DNA of 64,000 bases. It comes from Trileptium ribeirensis. Taxonomy: Eukaryota; Nematoda; Enoplea; Enoplida; Thoracostomopsidae. Location of the stretch: positions 48,368-112,367 of the forward strand of contig JASANE010028422.1 of assembly GCA_030248225.1 (NCBI GenBank), read 5' to 3'. The position numbers and the translations under genes are program-made. The first letter of the stretch is position 1. Every line of letters begins with the position of its first letter. The notes under the pieces were generated by a model. That model saw nothing but the letters and a program-made list of their open reading frames with translations. It was not told the origin of the DNA and ran no database searches. Positions 24,710-36,673 of this stretch are shown in pieces.

Positions 24710-25431
24710 TGGGGTCTTTTCCGTTATCCCCACCAGCAGGAATTTCGTCAATTTTGAAGGTAAAGGTAAAATTTTGGTACCAATGAGCTGGTTCAGAAAA
24801 TACCCATTTTACCCACATCCTGACAATTTTTTTTCGTTTTTTGAGGTCCCAATGGTCTCCCCTCGGGGTGCTGGATACCATTCGACTCGGCTTGATAAGA
24901 CAAATCGACTGGTGTGTAATTTATTGAAATCTACCTCATCTTTAGAAAGTTATGAGGACCCAAGTAACCCTGAGGGACAGAAATAAAATGCAGGCCATGC
25001 CGTTTTGGGTATACTAAGCCTAAGCCTTAGTCTTAGCCTAAGCTAAGGCCTTTATATGAGACATACACTAAGCCTAAGCCTAAGTCGGGGGGCTACCGCC
25101 CCACGAACCCCCTGCTCTACGCTGTTCTTTTTTCTAACTTTCTTACTTGGACCCTCATAACTATCTAACGGTGTGGTAGATTTCAATAAATTGCACACCA
25201 GTCGATTTGTCTCATCAAGCCGAGTCGAATGACCATATTCCGAAGAAAAAATTCTTCGGTTCCCGAGGGGCGACCATTGGGGCCTCAAAAAATCTAAAAA
25301 AATTGTCAGGGACGTGGGTGAAATGGGTATTATCCGAAACAGCTCATCGAGCTGAATCGATTGGTACCAAAATTTTATATGTATCTTCAAAATTGACGAA
25401 ATTCCGGCTGGGCTGATAACCGAAAAGACCC
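24710..25431. mobile_element. Foldback element FB-b, possible 6-bp target duplication
   Basis: Arms of about 300 bp repeat the FB-a arms (ggggtcttttccgttatccc and the inverse at the right end, gctgataaccgaaaagaccc). The hinge at about 25010-25090 contains cctaagccttagtcttagcc and taagcctaagcctaag. AGATTC lies directly outside both ends (24704-24709 and 25432-25437), which could be a target-site duplication. Open frames on both strands through the arms are a by-product of the inverted sequence. Confidence 0.8.
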
Positions 25432-26102
25432 AGATTCAGCACATTTCGAGGATTAGCCACACTTCCAACTGCAGCAGTTTTCCATGGCGAACCCAGGGGG
25501 CAACATTTTGCGAATAATTACAACGATGTCCTTACGATGCAAACATCCGGCTGAGAAAACGGACCCTGTTGGCACGTACGGGCACCATCAAGTTGGAAAC
25601 GACCATGTGGAGGAACCTTTGAAACGTGGATTCGTTCAGTACGCCATAATTGCTTACAACATGTCATGGAGTGGAGACGACGGAAACGTGTGTTTTTATA
25701 ATTAATGGCCGAGCACGCATCACACAGTCAGCAGCGGTTCCGACGGATACTGGGGGATATATAATACATACCAGTATATATCGTTATAACCGAAACAAAA
25801 TTCCACTTACAACGATAAAGCCAGCTATACGACGCTATACATATTGATAATAATGTTTCGCTCAAATGTACCCACAATTCCCAAATGTTACATGTCGATG
25901 GACAGTTATGTCGCTTTTATACAGATCTTGCTTTTAGGCGTTAAGCAGACAGAGCTGCCTAATCACGAGATGTGAATAAATGGTATTTCCAAAAAGCAAA
26001 CACTGTGTTTACGTTCAGAACGAGCTAATACTCAATTTAGAGAGTGGAACTATGACATAACATGCCCTTATTCTCTCTCATGCGTCGTAATGTTATGTTA
26101 AC

Positions 26103-26170
26103 ACAGGAGGGATCGAAGTCGCAACCCAAAATTTTAACGCATGCGGCCATACCACTGCGCCAGGCAGCCA
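26103..26170 (-). repeat. tRNA-derived SINE head
   Basis: On the minus strand TGGCGCAGTGG is a strong A box, and GGGTTGCGACTTCGATCCC resembles a B box with extra T-loop bases. The seven bases before the A box (GGCTGCC) have no complement after the B box, so a functional tRNA is unlikely. An attt microsatellite lies at 26175-26195. This is most likely a tRNA-derived SINE; its 3-prime end was not defined. Confidence 0.6.
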
Positions 26171-27419
26171 AATAAATTTTATTTATTTATTTATTAACAC
26201 TGACAGCCATTATACAGGACAATGAATTGTAAAATGTATATATATTTTACATTAGAGTTAAAAATATATAATAAAAATGAACAAGTTTTATAAGTGATCA
26301 ATATTTTTGTCAGAAATGGAATAAACTCTAGCAACATCTGATCAATAACAGATCTTTTAATATTGGGGGAAATATTTTTTCAGTCGATAAATTTAATTTA
26401 CTAGGCCACGTACATCATACGAGGCTGTGTTTTACCTACCACGAGTATCTTGGATTTTTTCGACTGCGGACGCAGCCGTTGTCGTTTTCGCATCCCAAAT
26501 CGCCCGTGGCCACGTCGAAGCAATCCAGACCAAAAAGTACTCCATTTAGCCGTAACGCTGCTGGTCATAGAATCGCGGTGTGATGCTTTTCGTTTAAAGT
26601 ATGGCATCACAAGTACGATTTATTGTTACACAATTGTGTACTTGAAAGATATTTTGCTACGGTGCAGGTATATTCTTTGTTACATGCGTACATATAACTA
26701 AGATTTCATAGATTTTTTACGAATAGGAGACGTATATAGTTGCACTATTTATGGAATTTGCCTTTTTCATGCATTATATACAGTTTTAATATTGTGTAAT
26801 AGAAAAACATATATCTGACAAAGATGAGACAACTGAATCTACATTGCAAACACAAATATATATATATATACTTGTTAAACAATGAAATCACCTGCTAAAC
26901 CCCAATGAAATAATATTTGTTTATGCTGATCCAAATAATGGTCACTACATATACACGATAAACCCCGAATAAATTACAAATTAAGCAATCGTTTAAACTC
27001 ACAAGGCACTCACTGGTAAATGTAACCTAAGTATATAGTTTCAAGACCAAATATGTGCTCAGTGCGGCCTGAGGCAACTTCGTAACCCTTACGCGCAACC
27101 TGTCCCGATTACTTTTGTTAGCCATGTCATTTATTATTCTATTATTAGCACCCGATTAAAACTGCTACAACAAACAACTCTGCCCTGCGTGTCAACGAAT
27201 ATTGGAAAGGATTAATAATAAAAATAAACAAAAGTGATCATCATCATCAGCAGCAGCAGTTATCGAGCTCTAAGTACAACTTTGACAAAATTAATATCTT
27301 TTCGAGTAACCATAATCTATATAATATTAACACAACTATATATCCATGCCCTGTTATAAGTTACATGCTCTATCAAAATATATAAGCACTACAGCAACAT
27401 CGAATCCCTACAACAGCAT

Positions 27420-27520
27420 CAATACATATATACACTTATACATATTTGTATATATACATATACACTTACATATATTCGTATATAAACACATATACATTTA
27501 AATATATATATATAAATCTT
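27420..27520. repeat. TA/TATACA-rich microsatellite
   Basis: acatatatacacttatacatat and variants repeat for about 100 bp. The minus-strand frame across it is rich in Tyr/Ile/Val and has no other support. Confidence 0.85.
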
Positions 27521-27903
27521 CTCAATATCAATATTGTTTAATATTGGGCATACATACACCGCGGCATCAGCTTGTACGAATATTTCGCAAGCCATTAGTT
27601 GAACTTCAAAGATGATGATGTGCAAAACTTGTTCAATGACAATAATACCCTTAAGGATGACAACAGAAAATCAAGTGTCTGCGCCTATGACGTATAGATG
27701 TATACATATGAACCCGTGTGTTGTGGAAATGAGCTACCGTAAAACTGTTAACGCAAGTAAGCACTTATAGTTAGTTTAGCTGTTTGTTGGTAATTGAAGA
27801 TAGTATATATATATCAAAGATGGAACCGTGTCCCCGGGAACCGGGACCGGACGACACGGTCACAGTAGCGATCTAGTAATTTCCGAAGCAGCCAATGTAT
27901 AAC

Positions 27904-28973
27904 TAGTCGGTAGTGGAACTACATTTGTGAGCGGAGCTTGGGCTGTGGCATTACGAATGTACTCAATTTTATGTTCCTGTAACTACATTGCATAGGGCAT
28001 AGGGCTTTATCATTGGTAAAATATTATATTTGAATTCTTCGACCCAAAAAACTCTATAATGGTTTGATCGAAACGATTCTATTTCAATAAATAACACAAA
28101 TATTGCAAAATTATCTTTTTAGCTGCATAAAATTAACTAATTAGCTAATTACTAATTAACCACTCAAAATTTTTTAATCCCAAATATCAGGTGCACACTC
28201 TGACATGATAGGCTTTCAAACAAAAAAAGTTTTTTAAAATCCGTTCAGTGGTTCTTGAAATCCGTCAGACCGAACGAACGAAGAACGAACGAACGGACCG
28301 ACATCGACATATTAGCTGCATAAATTTAACTAATTACTAATGAACCACTAAAAATTTTTTAATCCCAAATATCAGGTGCACACTCTGACATGATAGGCTT
28401 TCAAACAAAAAAGTTTTTTAAAATCGGTTCAGTGGTTCTTGAGATCCGCCGGACCGACCGAACGAACGGACGGACATCGACCTTTTTACTCCCAGACTGA
28501 AAATAACTAGTCGTTAGTGGAACTACATTTGTGAGCGGAGCTTGGGCTGTGGCATTACGAATGTACTCAATTTTATGTTCTTGTAACTACATTGCATAGG
28601 GCATAGGGCTTTATCATTTGTAAAAATATTATATTTGGATTCTTCGACCCAAAAAACCCTATAATGGTTTGATCGAAACGACTCTATTTCAATAAATAAC
28701 ACAAATATTGCAAAATTATCTTTTTAGCTGCATAAAATTAACTAATTAGCTAATTACTAATTAACCACTCAAAATTTTTTAATCCCAAATATCAGGTGCA
28801 CACTCTGACATGATAGGCTTTCAAACAAAAAAAGTTTTTTAAAATCCGTTCAGTGGTTCTTGAAATCCGTCAGACCGAACGAACGAAGAACGAACGAACG
28901 GACCGACATCGACCTTTTTACTCCCAGACAGAAAATAAAAACACTTCGCTCGGCTTCGCCGAGCTCCGCTCAA
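27904..28973 (+). mobile_element. Head-to-tail array of HINE-like elements (copies C, D, E)
   Basis: Copy C starts at 27904 and breaks at about 28310 within its 3-prime region. A 5-prime-truncated copy D continues to about 28505. A complete copy E follows (28509-28973) and ends with the same hairpin and CTCCGCTCAA. C and E share private changes (gaacgaagaacgaacgaacg, cttgaaatccgtcagaccg), so the block looks like a recent duplication of about 605 bp. All copies keep the left TGAGCGGAGCT. Head-to-tail arrays are known for rolling-circle elements of the Helentron type. Confidence 0.7.
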
Positions 28974-29249
28974 AAATTTTTCATTAAACTTAATGTATGG
29001 CGATGATATAATTGCCTTTCTAAAATATTTAAAGAGGCTGAGGAAGCTAAGATAAATCTTTGTTTATCGACCAAGATGGCGGTTTTTGGACTCACTGCGG
29101 AAAAATGCCTTCCGCTGTACAGGCTTGCGTAAACTGCGTCAAGCTAAATGCTCTTGTAGCACATGGACCGTAGACTACACAATTTCGCTGTCTCCAATCG
29201 CCTCGCTTTACCCAACATACGTTCGTTACATGTTCTTCAGTAGGAAACT

Positions 29250-29375
29250 TGAAGTTATTGTTTTATATGGTTCTGAAACTAAATAAAAAAGTATACTAAA
29301 TTTTTTGATCGTTGGTCAGAAACATTGTTCAGACTACGTTGGGCAACCAATGCCCCTAATGACGTTGACGATTTT
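29250..29375 (+). pseudogene. Fragment of a non-LTR reverse transcriptase C-terminus
   Basis: LEVIVLYGSETK, then FDRWSETLFRLRW and ATNAPNDVDDF resemble the YGSETW...FDRxCLRxILxIRW...NDEV stretch that follows the polymerase in RTE-like endonuclease-reverse transcriptases. There is a stop between the two blocks. No polymerase motifs are visible beside it, so this is a short dead fragment. Confidence 0.45.
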
Positions 29376-29811
29376 TGATCAGAATGTTAAAAATGAGACA
29401 AACTGTGATACTGGTCGTACAAATTCAATACATGTAGTTCGTTCGTCAGAACGCAGCTTCTGGTTGCTTTGCAGATATGTTATTTTACTCCAATGTAGAC
29501 TGATTACAAAGTTTACAAGCGCAATGGTTGGTGCTTCACGAAATTTATCTACAATAATCCATACTCTATTATGTATATCCAGTTGGATTGGTTCAATTCT
29601 AACATATACCGCAGATTTCTGAATGGGTAAGGTGCTACAAGCATCGACCTAGCTTTGTTTTGTTCACTTTTGTCCTACTAGCGTTTCACAGGATAATTTG
29701 CTGAGCTTGTGTGTTTCGTTTTGTTTGGCTGTGTTGCAACTTCATTATTACATTTATATTTAAAGTATGATTGGACCGAACATGAAGAAAAAATGTGGAC
29801 AATTTTAAACA

Positions 29812-29912
29812 AAATTTATAAACCGGCACTCCGGTTCCGGTATGGTTTTTGCCATTTGCCGGAGCCGCAACCGGAACACGATTTTTGCCGGAACCGGAGT
29901 TCTAATTACTCC
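29812..29912 (+). repeat. CCGGAA-rich dispersed repeat, copy 2
   Basis: aaccggcactccggttccgg, tttttgcc, gccggagccgcaaccgg and tttttgccgga follow the same order as at 14046-14150. Confidence 0.5.
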
Positions 29913-30531
29913 CTGTTGAATATGTATGTATAGGTATTTACGCATTTCTAAATTTCATTCAATCCGGACCCCGTAATAGCAAACAATTCGAAAAGCAGCT
30001 ACTAGCGTAACTAAAAAAAGCTGGCCAATGTCAAGTTTTTTTGCAACGGGTTTGGGGCACAATATGAGTATATTAGTCACAAGCACTAGTATCCAACAGC
30101 GAATGATGCGAAATATATTATGATGAGTTTTTAAGCCGAGCTTTGGCTTCGGTTTAGTCTCATGTTTAGATGGACAAAGGTATATATTAGTGAGAACTCA
30201 AGGAAGGTAGAGACATGTGATCCGAAATCCGTAATATGCCCAAATCTAAAAGAAATATAATATGCCCAAATCGAAGAGAAATCAATTTGGAAAAAACTAA
30301 TCTGAATGAAAATTTCTTAACAACATAATGAAAGGTTTCAAATAGGAATTATTGGAAAAAAATCAAATCTGTTGTTCGTACCACCACCCGTCTGGCGCAT
30401 ATATAAATTTAATTTAATTTGCGCTTTAATACAGATCAAAATTTCAGCATAGCAGCACACGACTATTAGACTACAGAAATAAAACTTGACCTAATTTTTG
30501 GTATTTGAGGACAATACTTACCGCGCGCTAT

Positions 30532-30894
30532 CAAGGGCGTAGCCAGGAATTTTGAAAGGGGGGGTCGCGGCCCACAGTGGGTACCTAAAAGGGGGAGGTC
30601 CGGGGGGGGGGTCGCGCTCAGAAATGTGAAAGCGGGGTCCAGAATTGGTATATTAAGTACGCATAAACAAGTAAAAAATCTAACTGTTGCCAAATTAGCG
30701 AATTTTAATACAAAAATGTGAAGTTTGGTCAAAAATACGGTTGAAAGTAATTGTTTTCTAGTGGGAAAGAGGATAGATTTAGGACAATTTCCGACATGAT
30801 TTTCAACAGGAATCGTTCAAAAAAATTTTGTTTGGGGTTGAGCCAAAAGAGGGGGGGTCGCGACCCCCGCAACCCCCCCCTGGCTACGCCCTTG
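30532..30894. mobile_element. 363-bp MITE with GGGCGTAGCCAGG ends
   Basis: The left end CAAGGGCGTAGCCAGG is exactly inverted at the right end. The 8-bp flanks cgcgctat (30524-30531) and tgcgctat (30895-30902) match at 7 of 8 positions, consistent with an 8-bp target duplication as made by hAT transposases. Poly-G/poly-C tracts (gggggggtcgcg) lie just inside both ends. GGGCGTAGCCAGG-ended MITEs are widespread in animal genomes. No coding capacity. Confidence 0.85.
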
Positions 30895-31769
30895 TGCGCT
30901 ATATATGGTAAGCGGCTGCTACTGATGTTTCTATACGTTAATTTCGAAACAAAATATGACAAAAATGAGGTTAAATTTTAATCTCAAACGGGCTTAAACA
31001 ACGGCTGTGCTTGTAGTAAAGTCGCTGTCGCAGTTCGCGTACTTATAGTATAGCCGCGTTGTGTCTAGTGCGGGCTGCTCCTATCTATAATTATTAACAC
31101 CACGCTACGGAAACAGTTGTCAAAGCTAAGCTACCAACTTCTGTTAACGAGACATGTCGTGCATGTCACGACAATCACGACAGACCTGGTATTGCATGAC
31201 GACTGCTAACAATGAATCAAAATGTTTATGAATTGTAAAAAATTCGTTACGTATATATATATTTTACGGTTCTTCACAACTTGGCAAGCAGCAGCGAATT
31301 CTTTGAGCCATTTCTTGTAAAACTGATACAACCATTGTAACGAGGTCCAAGCTTATTTCGCATATGAAGGAAAATACGAGATGTGGAGACCTTGTTACAA
31401 AGCTCTTGGTAAGCTCTGATGCTACCAGAATGTTGACCTTGCGTCCGATCTGATATAATGCGATTCGATTTCTGCGTGTATTGAATATAGACTGTTCACA
31501 CTGCATCCGATCCGACAGAGTATGCCCAACTTTATCATATCCGAATAGGATAATGTGTATAATGTGAAAAATACATATATACATACACATGTATTCGGCA
31601 TGCATAGAGTTTGGTCGTATCGGAACAGATGCAATGTGAACACGCCATAAATTATATATACATATAGATGAGACTCAGCTTTACCTTGGCCACTACATCT
31701 GTGTTGGACAGTCTAGGTATTAAACACCAGACCGAGTCAAGCAGATTGGCGTGATATTATGATTATATT

Positions 31770-31930
31770 CTTAAAAATAGCTTAGGGCGAGGGGTTCGGG
31801 GGTTGGGGCACCAGCCCCGGACTTAGTGTTTGCAATATTGCAACGCTCATTTAATAACCTTAGCTTAGGCTACGGCTCAGGCTTAGGTTAAGTATGTCGA
31901 GAAAGGCGCAGCCTACATATAGCTTAGATG
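31770..31930. mobile_element. Foldback fragment FB-c (hinge region only)
   Basis: gcgaggggttcgggggttgg followed by ccttagcttaggctacggct and caggcttaggtta matches the hinge and inner arm of FB-a. The outer arms are missing. Confidence 0.5.
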
Positions 31931-32679
31931 CTTAGACTCAACTTTGCTTTGGCCATTACACCTATGTTGGATAGTCTAAGTATCGAAACATCTAACAGCA
32001 ATGTCATCACAACACATATAACAATTATAGATACTGAAAGATATAAACCGCCGCGAGAATCAACAAAACAAAAAATGCAGCTGATTTCAGAACGGAACTG
32101 ATTTATATAATCATAATAAAGAAATCATTGTAATATATTTTAAAAAAAATAATTATATTTATTCAGCATAACACCCTAGAGCTTCGCGTAACCTTCGTAG
32201 ATGCTGTCTGGTTGCTGATGCCATCCCGATGGGTGGATCACAGACTCGGCCGTACTTTCCTGGCATACAACTGCCTCCACTCTAGAGTCCTAATGAGCAA
32301 CTGTCGGTATGCGCTCCACTTAACGTAGCCTCAAACGTCAAACGTGTGTTCGCAATTTCAAGAAAGTATCAATGGTTCGATTTTTTTGAAAACTCCACCA
32401 AATGTTCATCTAAATATACAGATCATATCTAGTAAGTAGTATATTTTGTACCTGAAAATTATGTTGAAGTTCCACTATTTTGTCATATTAATTCGTATAA
32501 TTTTCGCACAATAGTCCTAAGATTTTCATAAAACTGATAATGTGAAATCCCGTTTATATTTTTGATTTTAGACTGTAAAATATGTCAAATTTTAGAATTA
32601 TATAGATAATTCCTAATTTAAATGTATCACCGGCTCGAACGAAATAGCAAACATTTAGCCATAAGTATACAATAATCGC

Positions 32680-33000
32680 TGTATTTAAGCTTAGGCTTTC
32701 GCTGTATTTAAGCTTAGACTTAGCCTAAGTTTGTCGAAGCCTAAGGCGCTACCCCAAAACCAATTCAAGTCGTCAATGCGGTTAGAATGATATAAAAAGG
32801 TATGCATTTGTCAAGAATAATTTTTTCGAGAATTTTGGATGCCATTGGTAACCTAGAAAAATCGAAAAAAAGTTATCATAAATATGATCGAAATGTATAT
32901 TTTCTAAACCGCCACGTCGAGTTGAACCGAAGGATATGAAATTTATCGCTGTATCTTCAAAACTGACAATTTTCGGGCTGGGGTATATCCGAAAACACCA
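32680..33000. mobile_element. Foldback fragment FB-d (one arm plus hinge)
   Basis: ttaagcttaggctttcgctg, repeated twice, and cttagcctaagtttgtcg form the hinge. An arm follows with tatcttcaaaactgac, caattttcgggctggggtat and ccgaaaacacc, matching the right arm of FB-e. The left arm is absent. Confidence 0.6.
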
Positions 33001-34690
33001 AAAATATTTTATATACTATTTTAGGGTCAAATGTGGGGCCGAATGACCCCTGTGATTAGAACTTTCTACTTGACTGATACGAAACGCCAAAAATATCTTC
33101 ATGCCGAAAATATTTAATATCTAGAATTTAATAACACAAAACTCACAACGCTTGGAAAAAACCCGCGACTAAGAGATGATTAAAGCCAGACTTGCCAAAG
33201 GCATATCTGGAAAAGGAACCATGGTAGCCTTGGCTACTTCCCCAGGGATTTCCAAAAAAACATCGCGATCGCAACGGTTCTGACATTTGAAAATTGGTAC
33301 AACTGCCTAGATTTTTGACTATATACTGCAATCCTGCCCCCACCCAGATTTTTTTCACGGCGGTACCCTTGTCATTTGGCATTACTCAAAAATAGCCTCG
33401 GCTCAATCACCTAACTATAACTATATATCTCTCATGAAATGAGACAGGATTGGTGAAAATAAGCTAAATCAGGGTCCAGATTATCTCAGCCAGCTTGATC
33501 TTAAGCTTCTAACATCCCGGTTTGAATCAGTTCTTTCGTAACGATTTAAAGCTATATAAATTGACCAACCAGAGCAAGTCATAAACATCAAATATTCATA
33601 AAAATGAATATACCTTAACCCGCTTCCTTGTCACGTTTAAGCTGCATTGTACACTATCCAGAAACAATAACAAGTATTTGACACACCAAATATTTACAAA
33701 CGGTTGCATTGTAAATAAATGAGTAGAGTCGTCCGGTTGGGGTACCAGGCCTGCAATTGTGGGCACCTGTATTTAAGGTTTATACAGTCATCACACATGT
33801 CATTTTTCAAAACATTAATGTATTTACCAAGAATATTCACTGTTCCCAAACGAGGATTTCTTTTTCCTTACCCGTTAAGGCAATTCATTCGTTTCAAGTA
33901 ATGTGTATGAAAAATATAATAAAATAAAAACACAACCATTGTAGCTAGATAATACAAAAAAGCATCGTTTTTACTCGGGATGGCTGCTAAGTAGACCAGA
34001 CACATGTTCAGTCAGGGAGTAGCTGAGATTTTTTTTAAAGCCAAAAACCAGCAGGCAAACACACCTAAAAGTATGATCTACATCAGTTATGTACGTATGC
34101 TCAGTAACGCAAACTCCTGAGGTGAAAACTAATTTGTACTTATATATATATTATTATTAATAAAATGATTGCTGAATGAAACCCGTATCATACGTAAGAA
34201 AATATTATAAATTATCTGAATATTCTTTTCAGCCAAATTCATACAAAAATTTGCTTAATACACCAAAAGGTAAAAAATATTTTATGTTGAGATTCTGTAA
34301 CATTTCAGTTAAGGCGTGTTCACATGCTCAAGCCTTTTTCTCAAGATCTTACGGTGAGTTTTACAGAAAAATTGCAATGTTTAAAATTTGAGATCAAATC
34401 TTAAGCTAAAACTTTTTAGGTAATACATCTCGTCGATGATTAGCTAACTGAGTATGGATGAAAAGTTTGAACAGTCTTCACACGTTCAAACATACCAAAA
34501 ATACAAAAAAGTGCTTTCAAAAGTCGATCCAAATTTGAGCAAAACGTTTTAGCGTGTTATCACGCCTTTCATTTTTGCATATCCGAATTTTAACTAATTA
34601 TGTTTTCCGAGTTCCCGTCTAAAATTTGTACAGTTACTAAACAAATCGCTTCTTACCTAAGCTTATGCAGTGCCTAATAGAAAAGCGATG

Positions 34691-35205
34691 TGTTAATAAA
34701 AACAATTTCACGAGGCAGTGCTATATAAATTACATCACATTTTAGACAATGATTTTTCACATGCAAGGCTTGTGTCGGACTAAGATACATATGTGTTAAT
34801 AAAAACAATTTCACGAGGCAGTGCTATATAAAGCACATCACATTTTAGACAATGATTTTTCACATGCAAGGCTTGTGTCGGACTAAGATACATATGTGTT
34901 AATAAAACAATTTCACGAGGCAGTGCTATATAAAGCACATCACATTTTAGACATTGATTTTTCACATGCAAGGCTTGTGTCGGACTAAGATACATATGTG
35001 TTAATAAAAACAATTTCACGAGGCAGTGCTATATAAAGCACATCACATTTTAGACAATGATTTTTCACATGCAAGGCTTGTGTCGGACTAAGATACATAT
35101 GTGTTAATAAAAACAATTTCACGAGGCAGTGCTATATAAAGCACATCACATTTTAGACAATGATTTTTCACATGCAAGGCTTGTGTCGGACTAAGATAGA
35201 TACAA
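34691..35205. repeat. Five-copy tandem array, 102-104-bp unit
   Basis: The unit starts tgttaataaaaacaatttca at 34691, 34793, 34897, 34999 and 35102, and ends at gtcggactaagatacatatg. Copies are about 97-99 percent alike by eye, so the expansion is recent. Each unit has the short palindrome gtgctatataaagcac. A minus-strand frame is open through two units (34780-35019) but no gene is indicated. Confidence 0.97.
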
Positions 35206-35912
35206 CACAAATTAGCAATTCGAATTGTTTTTTCCAGCTGCTGTTAAAAATTCACCAGTTTTACTATTTTAAAACAAAGATATAAATAGTCCAGTTGTGT
35301 CGTTTACTGCATTTGATTATATTCAAGGCAAAATCGTGATAAATAAGGTTTTTAAATTGCTAATTTTAATATATACGTTTCTAGCTTCTGAAGCCCGATT
35401 CTGCTTTTAAATTACACCATTATGTAGCTACACACAGGCCTTCAGATTCTTGTCGTTTTTACTTTTTTCAAATTTCATGGTTAAAGACCAGTTTTCATGG
35501 AAATAGAGAATTCTCTCTGCTATATGTTATTATATATAGTCCCGCTGTAGGGTATGTGAAGAGCATTGTAGGTCAAAATTGAACTTGTACTTGGGGTAGT
35601 GAAAAGGACCAACGCGGTTTAATGTTCCATCTCATCACTTATCTTAGCTATAGAGTTTCCGTAAATAGTACTTTTATACCTAAGGCCATATACATAGATA
35701 TCTACAAAATTGCATGCTAGCAAAAATTTCCTGACAGGGAATTGGAAAAAAAGAATTTCTTTAGTTTTTAAGCTCCATGTTGTACCTACACCAGTTATGC
35801 AATATAAATGTATTTTGAAGCTAATCGGAAAGTTCAGAATATCAAAGAGCGTCGATAGACGAATGATTATTATATATATACTTTATAATTACAAAAATGA
35901 GAAAACACATAC

Positions 35913-36673
35913 CACTTTATCGTCACCTTGCTTGCTAACACCGAGTGATCGTAGGATCGAGCTAACACCAGGCGACAAAGGCGTTAGTGAATTCGAAGTA
36001 TTCTTCGATTGACGACCCTTGCTATCGAGTCCGAGATCTTGTTGGCCACTCGCGGAGCTTTCACAATGATCATCACAAGCCGCACCATGTGTGTTTGTAC
36101 CGACCGCCTTAATCAAGTGGAAGTTGTTGCTATTTTCCTTTCGGCCAGCTTTGTTAATACTACTTGTCAACCCGCTAATGTGATTTTCATTCCAATCAAA
36201 CTCACAATTATTATTACTATTGGAACCGTCCCAAGCAGCAGGATCACTATCGCATAGATTCTCAGCAATATCGTGGCTATAATAATACCCATGGCGTATT
36301 GGCGAGAATGCTTCAACCAAATTTTCTGCAAAGCGAACACCGCGCACTCTCGGAGCTAACAGCGACGACCGCTGTTGACCACTCAAGCTGCTACTTGCAA
36401 ACGATAAACTATCATCGCCTTCATTGATGTCTTCATCGGCTCGACAACTACCTTTATCGTCAGCGTAACAGTTAGCCAAGCCGATCTGTTCTGATGTTGA
36501 TGATGTATTGTTGTTTACGACGGGCGACGATATAATTGTCGACAGTCGACGACACGATCCAGGCCAAGTGCCTTTGACTAACCCACAGGCGGGTACTCGT
36601 CCGTTTTCCTGTCTGAGATTGCTCGAACCATTAGCTGATTCAACTCGACGTTTACTGCCGCTGCTGACCGAGT
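35913..36673 (-). CDS. RGS12: RGS12/loco-like gene, exon 5 (Ser/Asn-rich linker)
   Basis: The acceptor is ctgtttccag with a good pyrimidine tract (exon base 36673). It completes the phase-1 codon left by exon 4, and DSVSSGSKRRVES follows directly. The donor is GATAAAGTG|GTATGT (last base 35913, phase 0). The 761-bp exon encodes about 253 residues rich in Ser, Asn, Gly and Asp. It contains LLAPRVRGVRFAENL and ends LGVSKQGDDKV. No catalytic domain is visible. It lies where RGS12 has its long variable region between the PTB domain and the RGS box. The frame is also open upstream to 36710, but that would require a much poorer acceptor. Confidence 0.88.

Larger units (their letters stand above)
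17900..35912 (-). other. Intron 5 of the RGS12-like gene (~18 kb)
   Basis: The intron is bounded by donor GTG|GTATGT at 35912 and acceptor tattttag at 17900. It carries the HINE-like, hAT, foldback, SINE, MITE and tandem-array features listed separately. Between them, stretches such as 22750-23450, 25440-26100, 26400-27400, 29920-30530 and 33000-34690 hold AT-rich sequence in which I see no gene. Confidence 0.8.

Noticed and set aside
25010..25090. Interstitial telomere (TTAGGC)n
   Set aside because: The hexamers are degenerate, change direction, and recur only in the hinge of foldback elements, so a telomeric origin is not supported.
26103..26170. Functional tRNA gene
   Set aside because: A and B boxes are present but the acceptor strands do not pair and the T-loop region has extra bases.
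34780..35019. Minus-strand 79-codon frame
   Set aside because: It is two units of the 103-bp tandem array read in frame.
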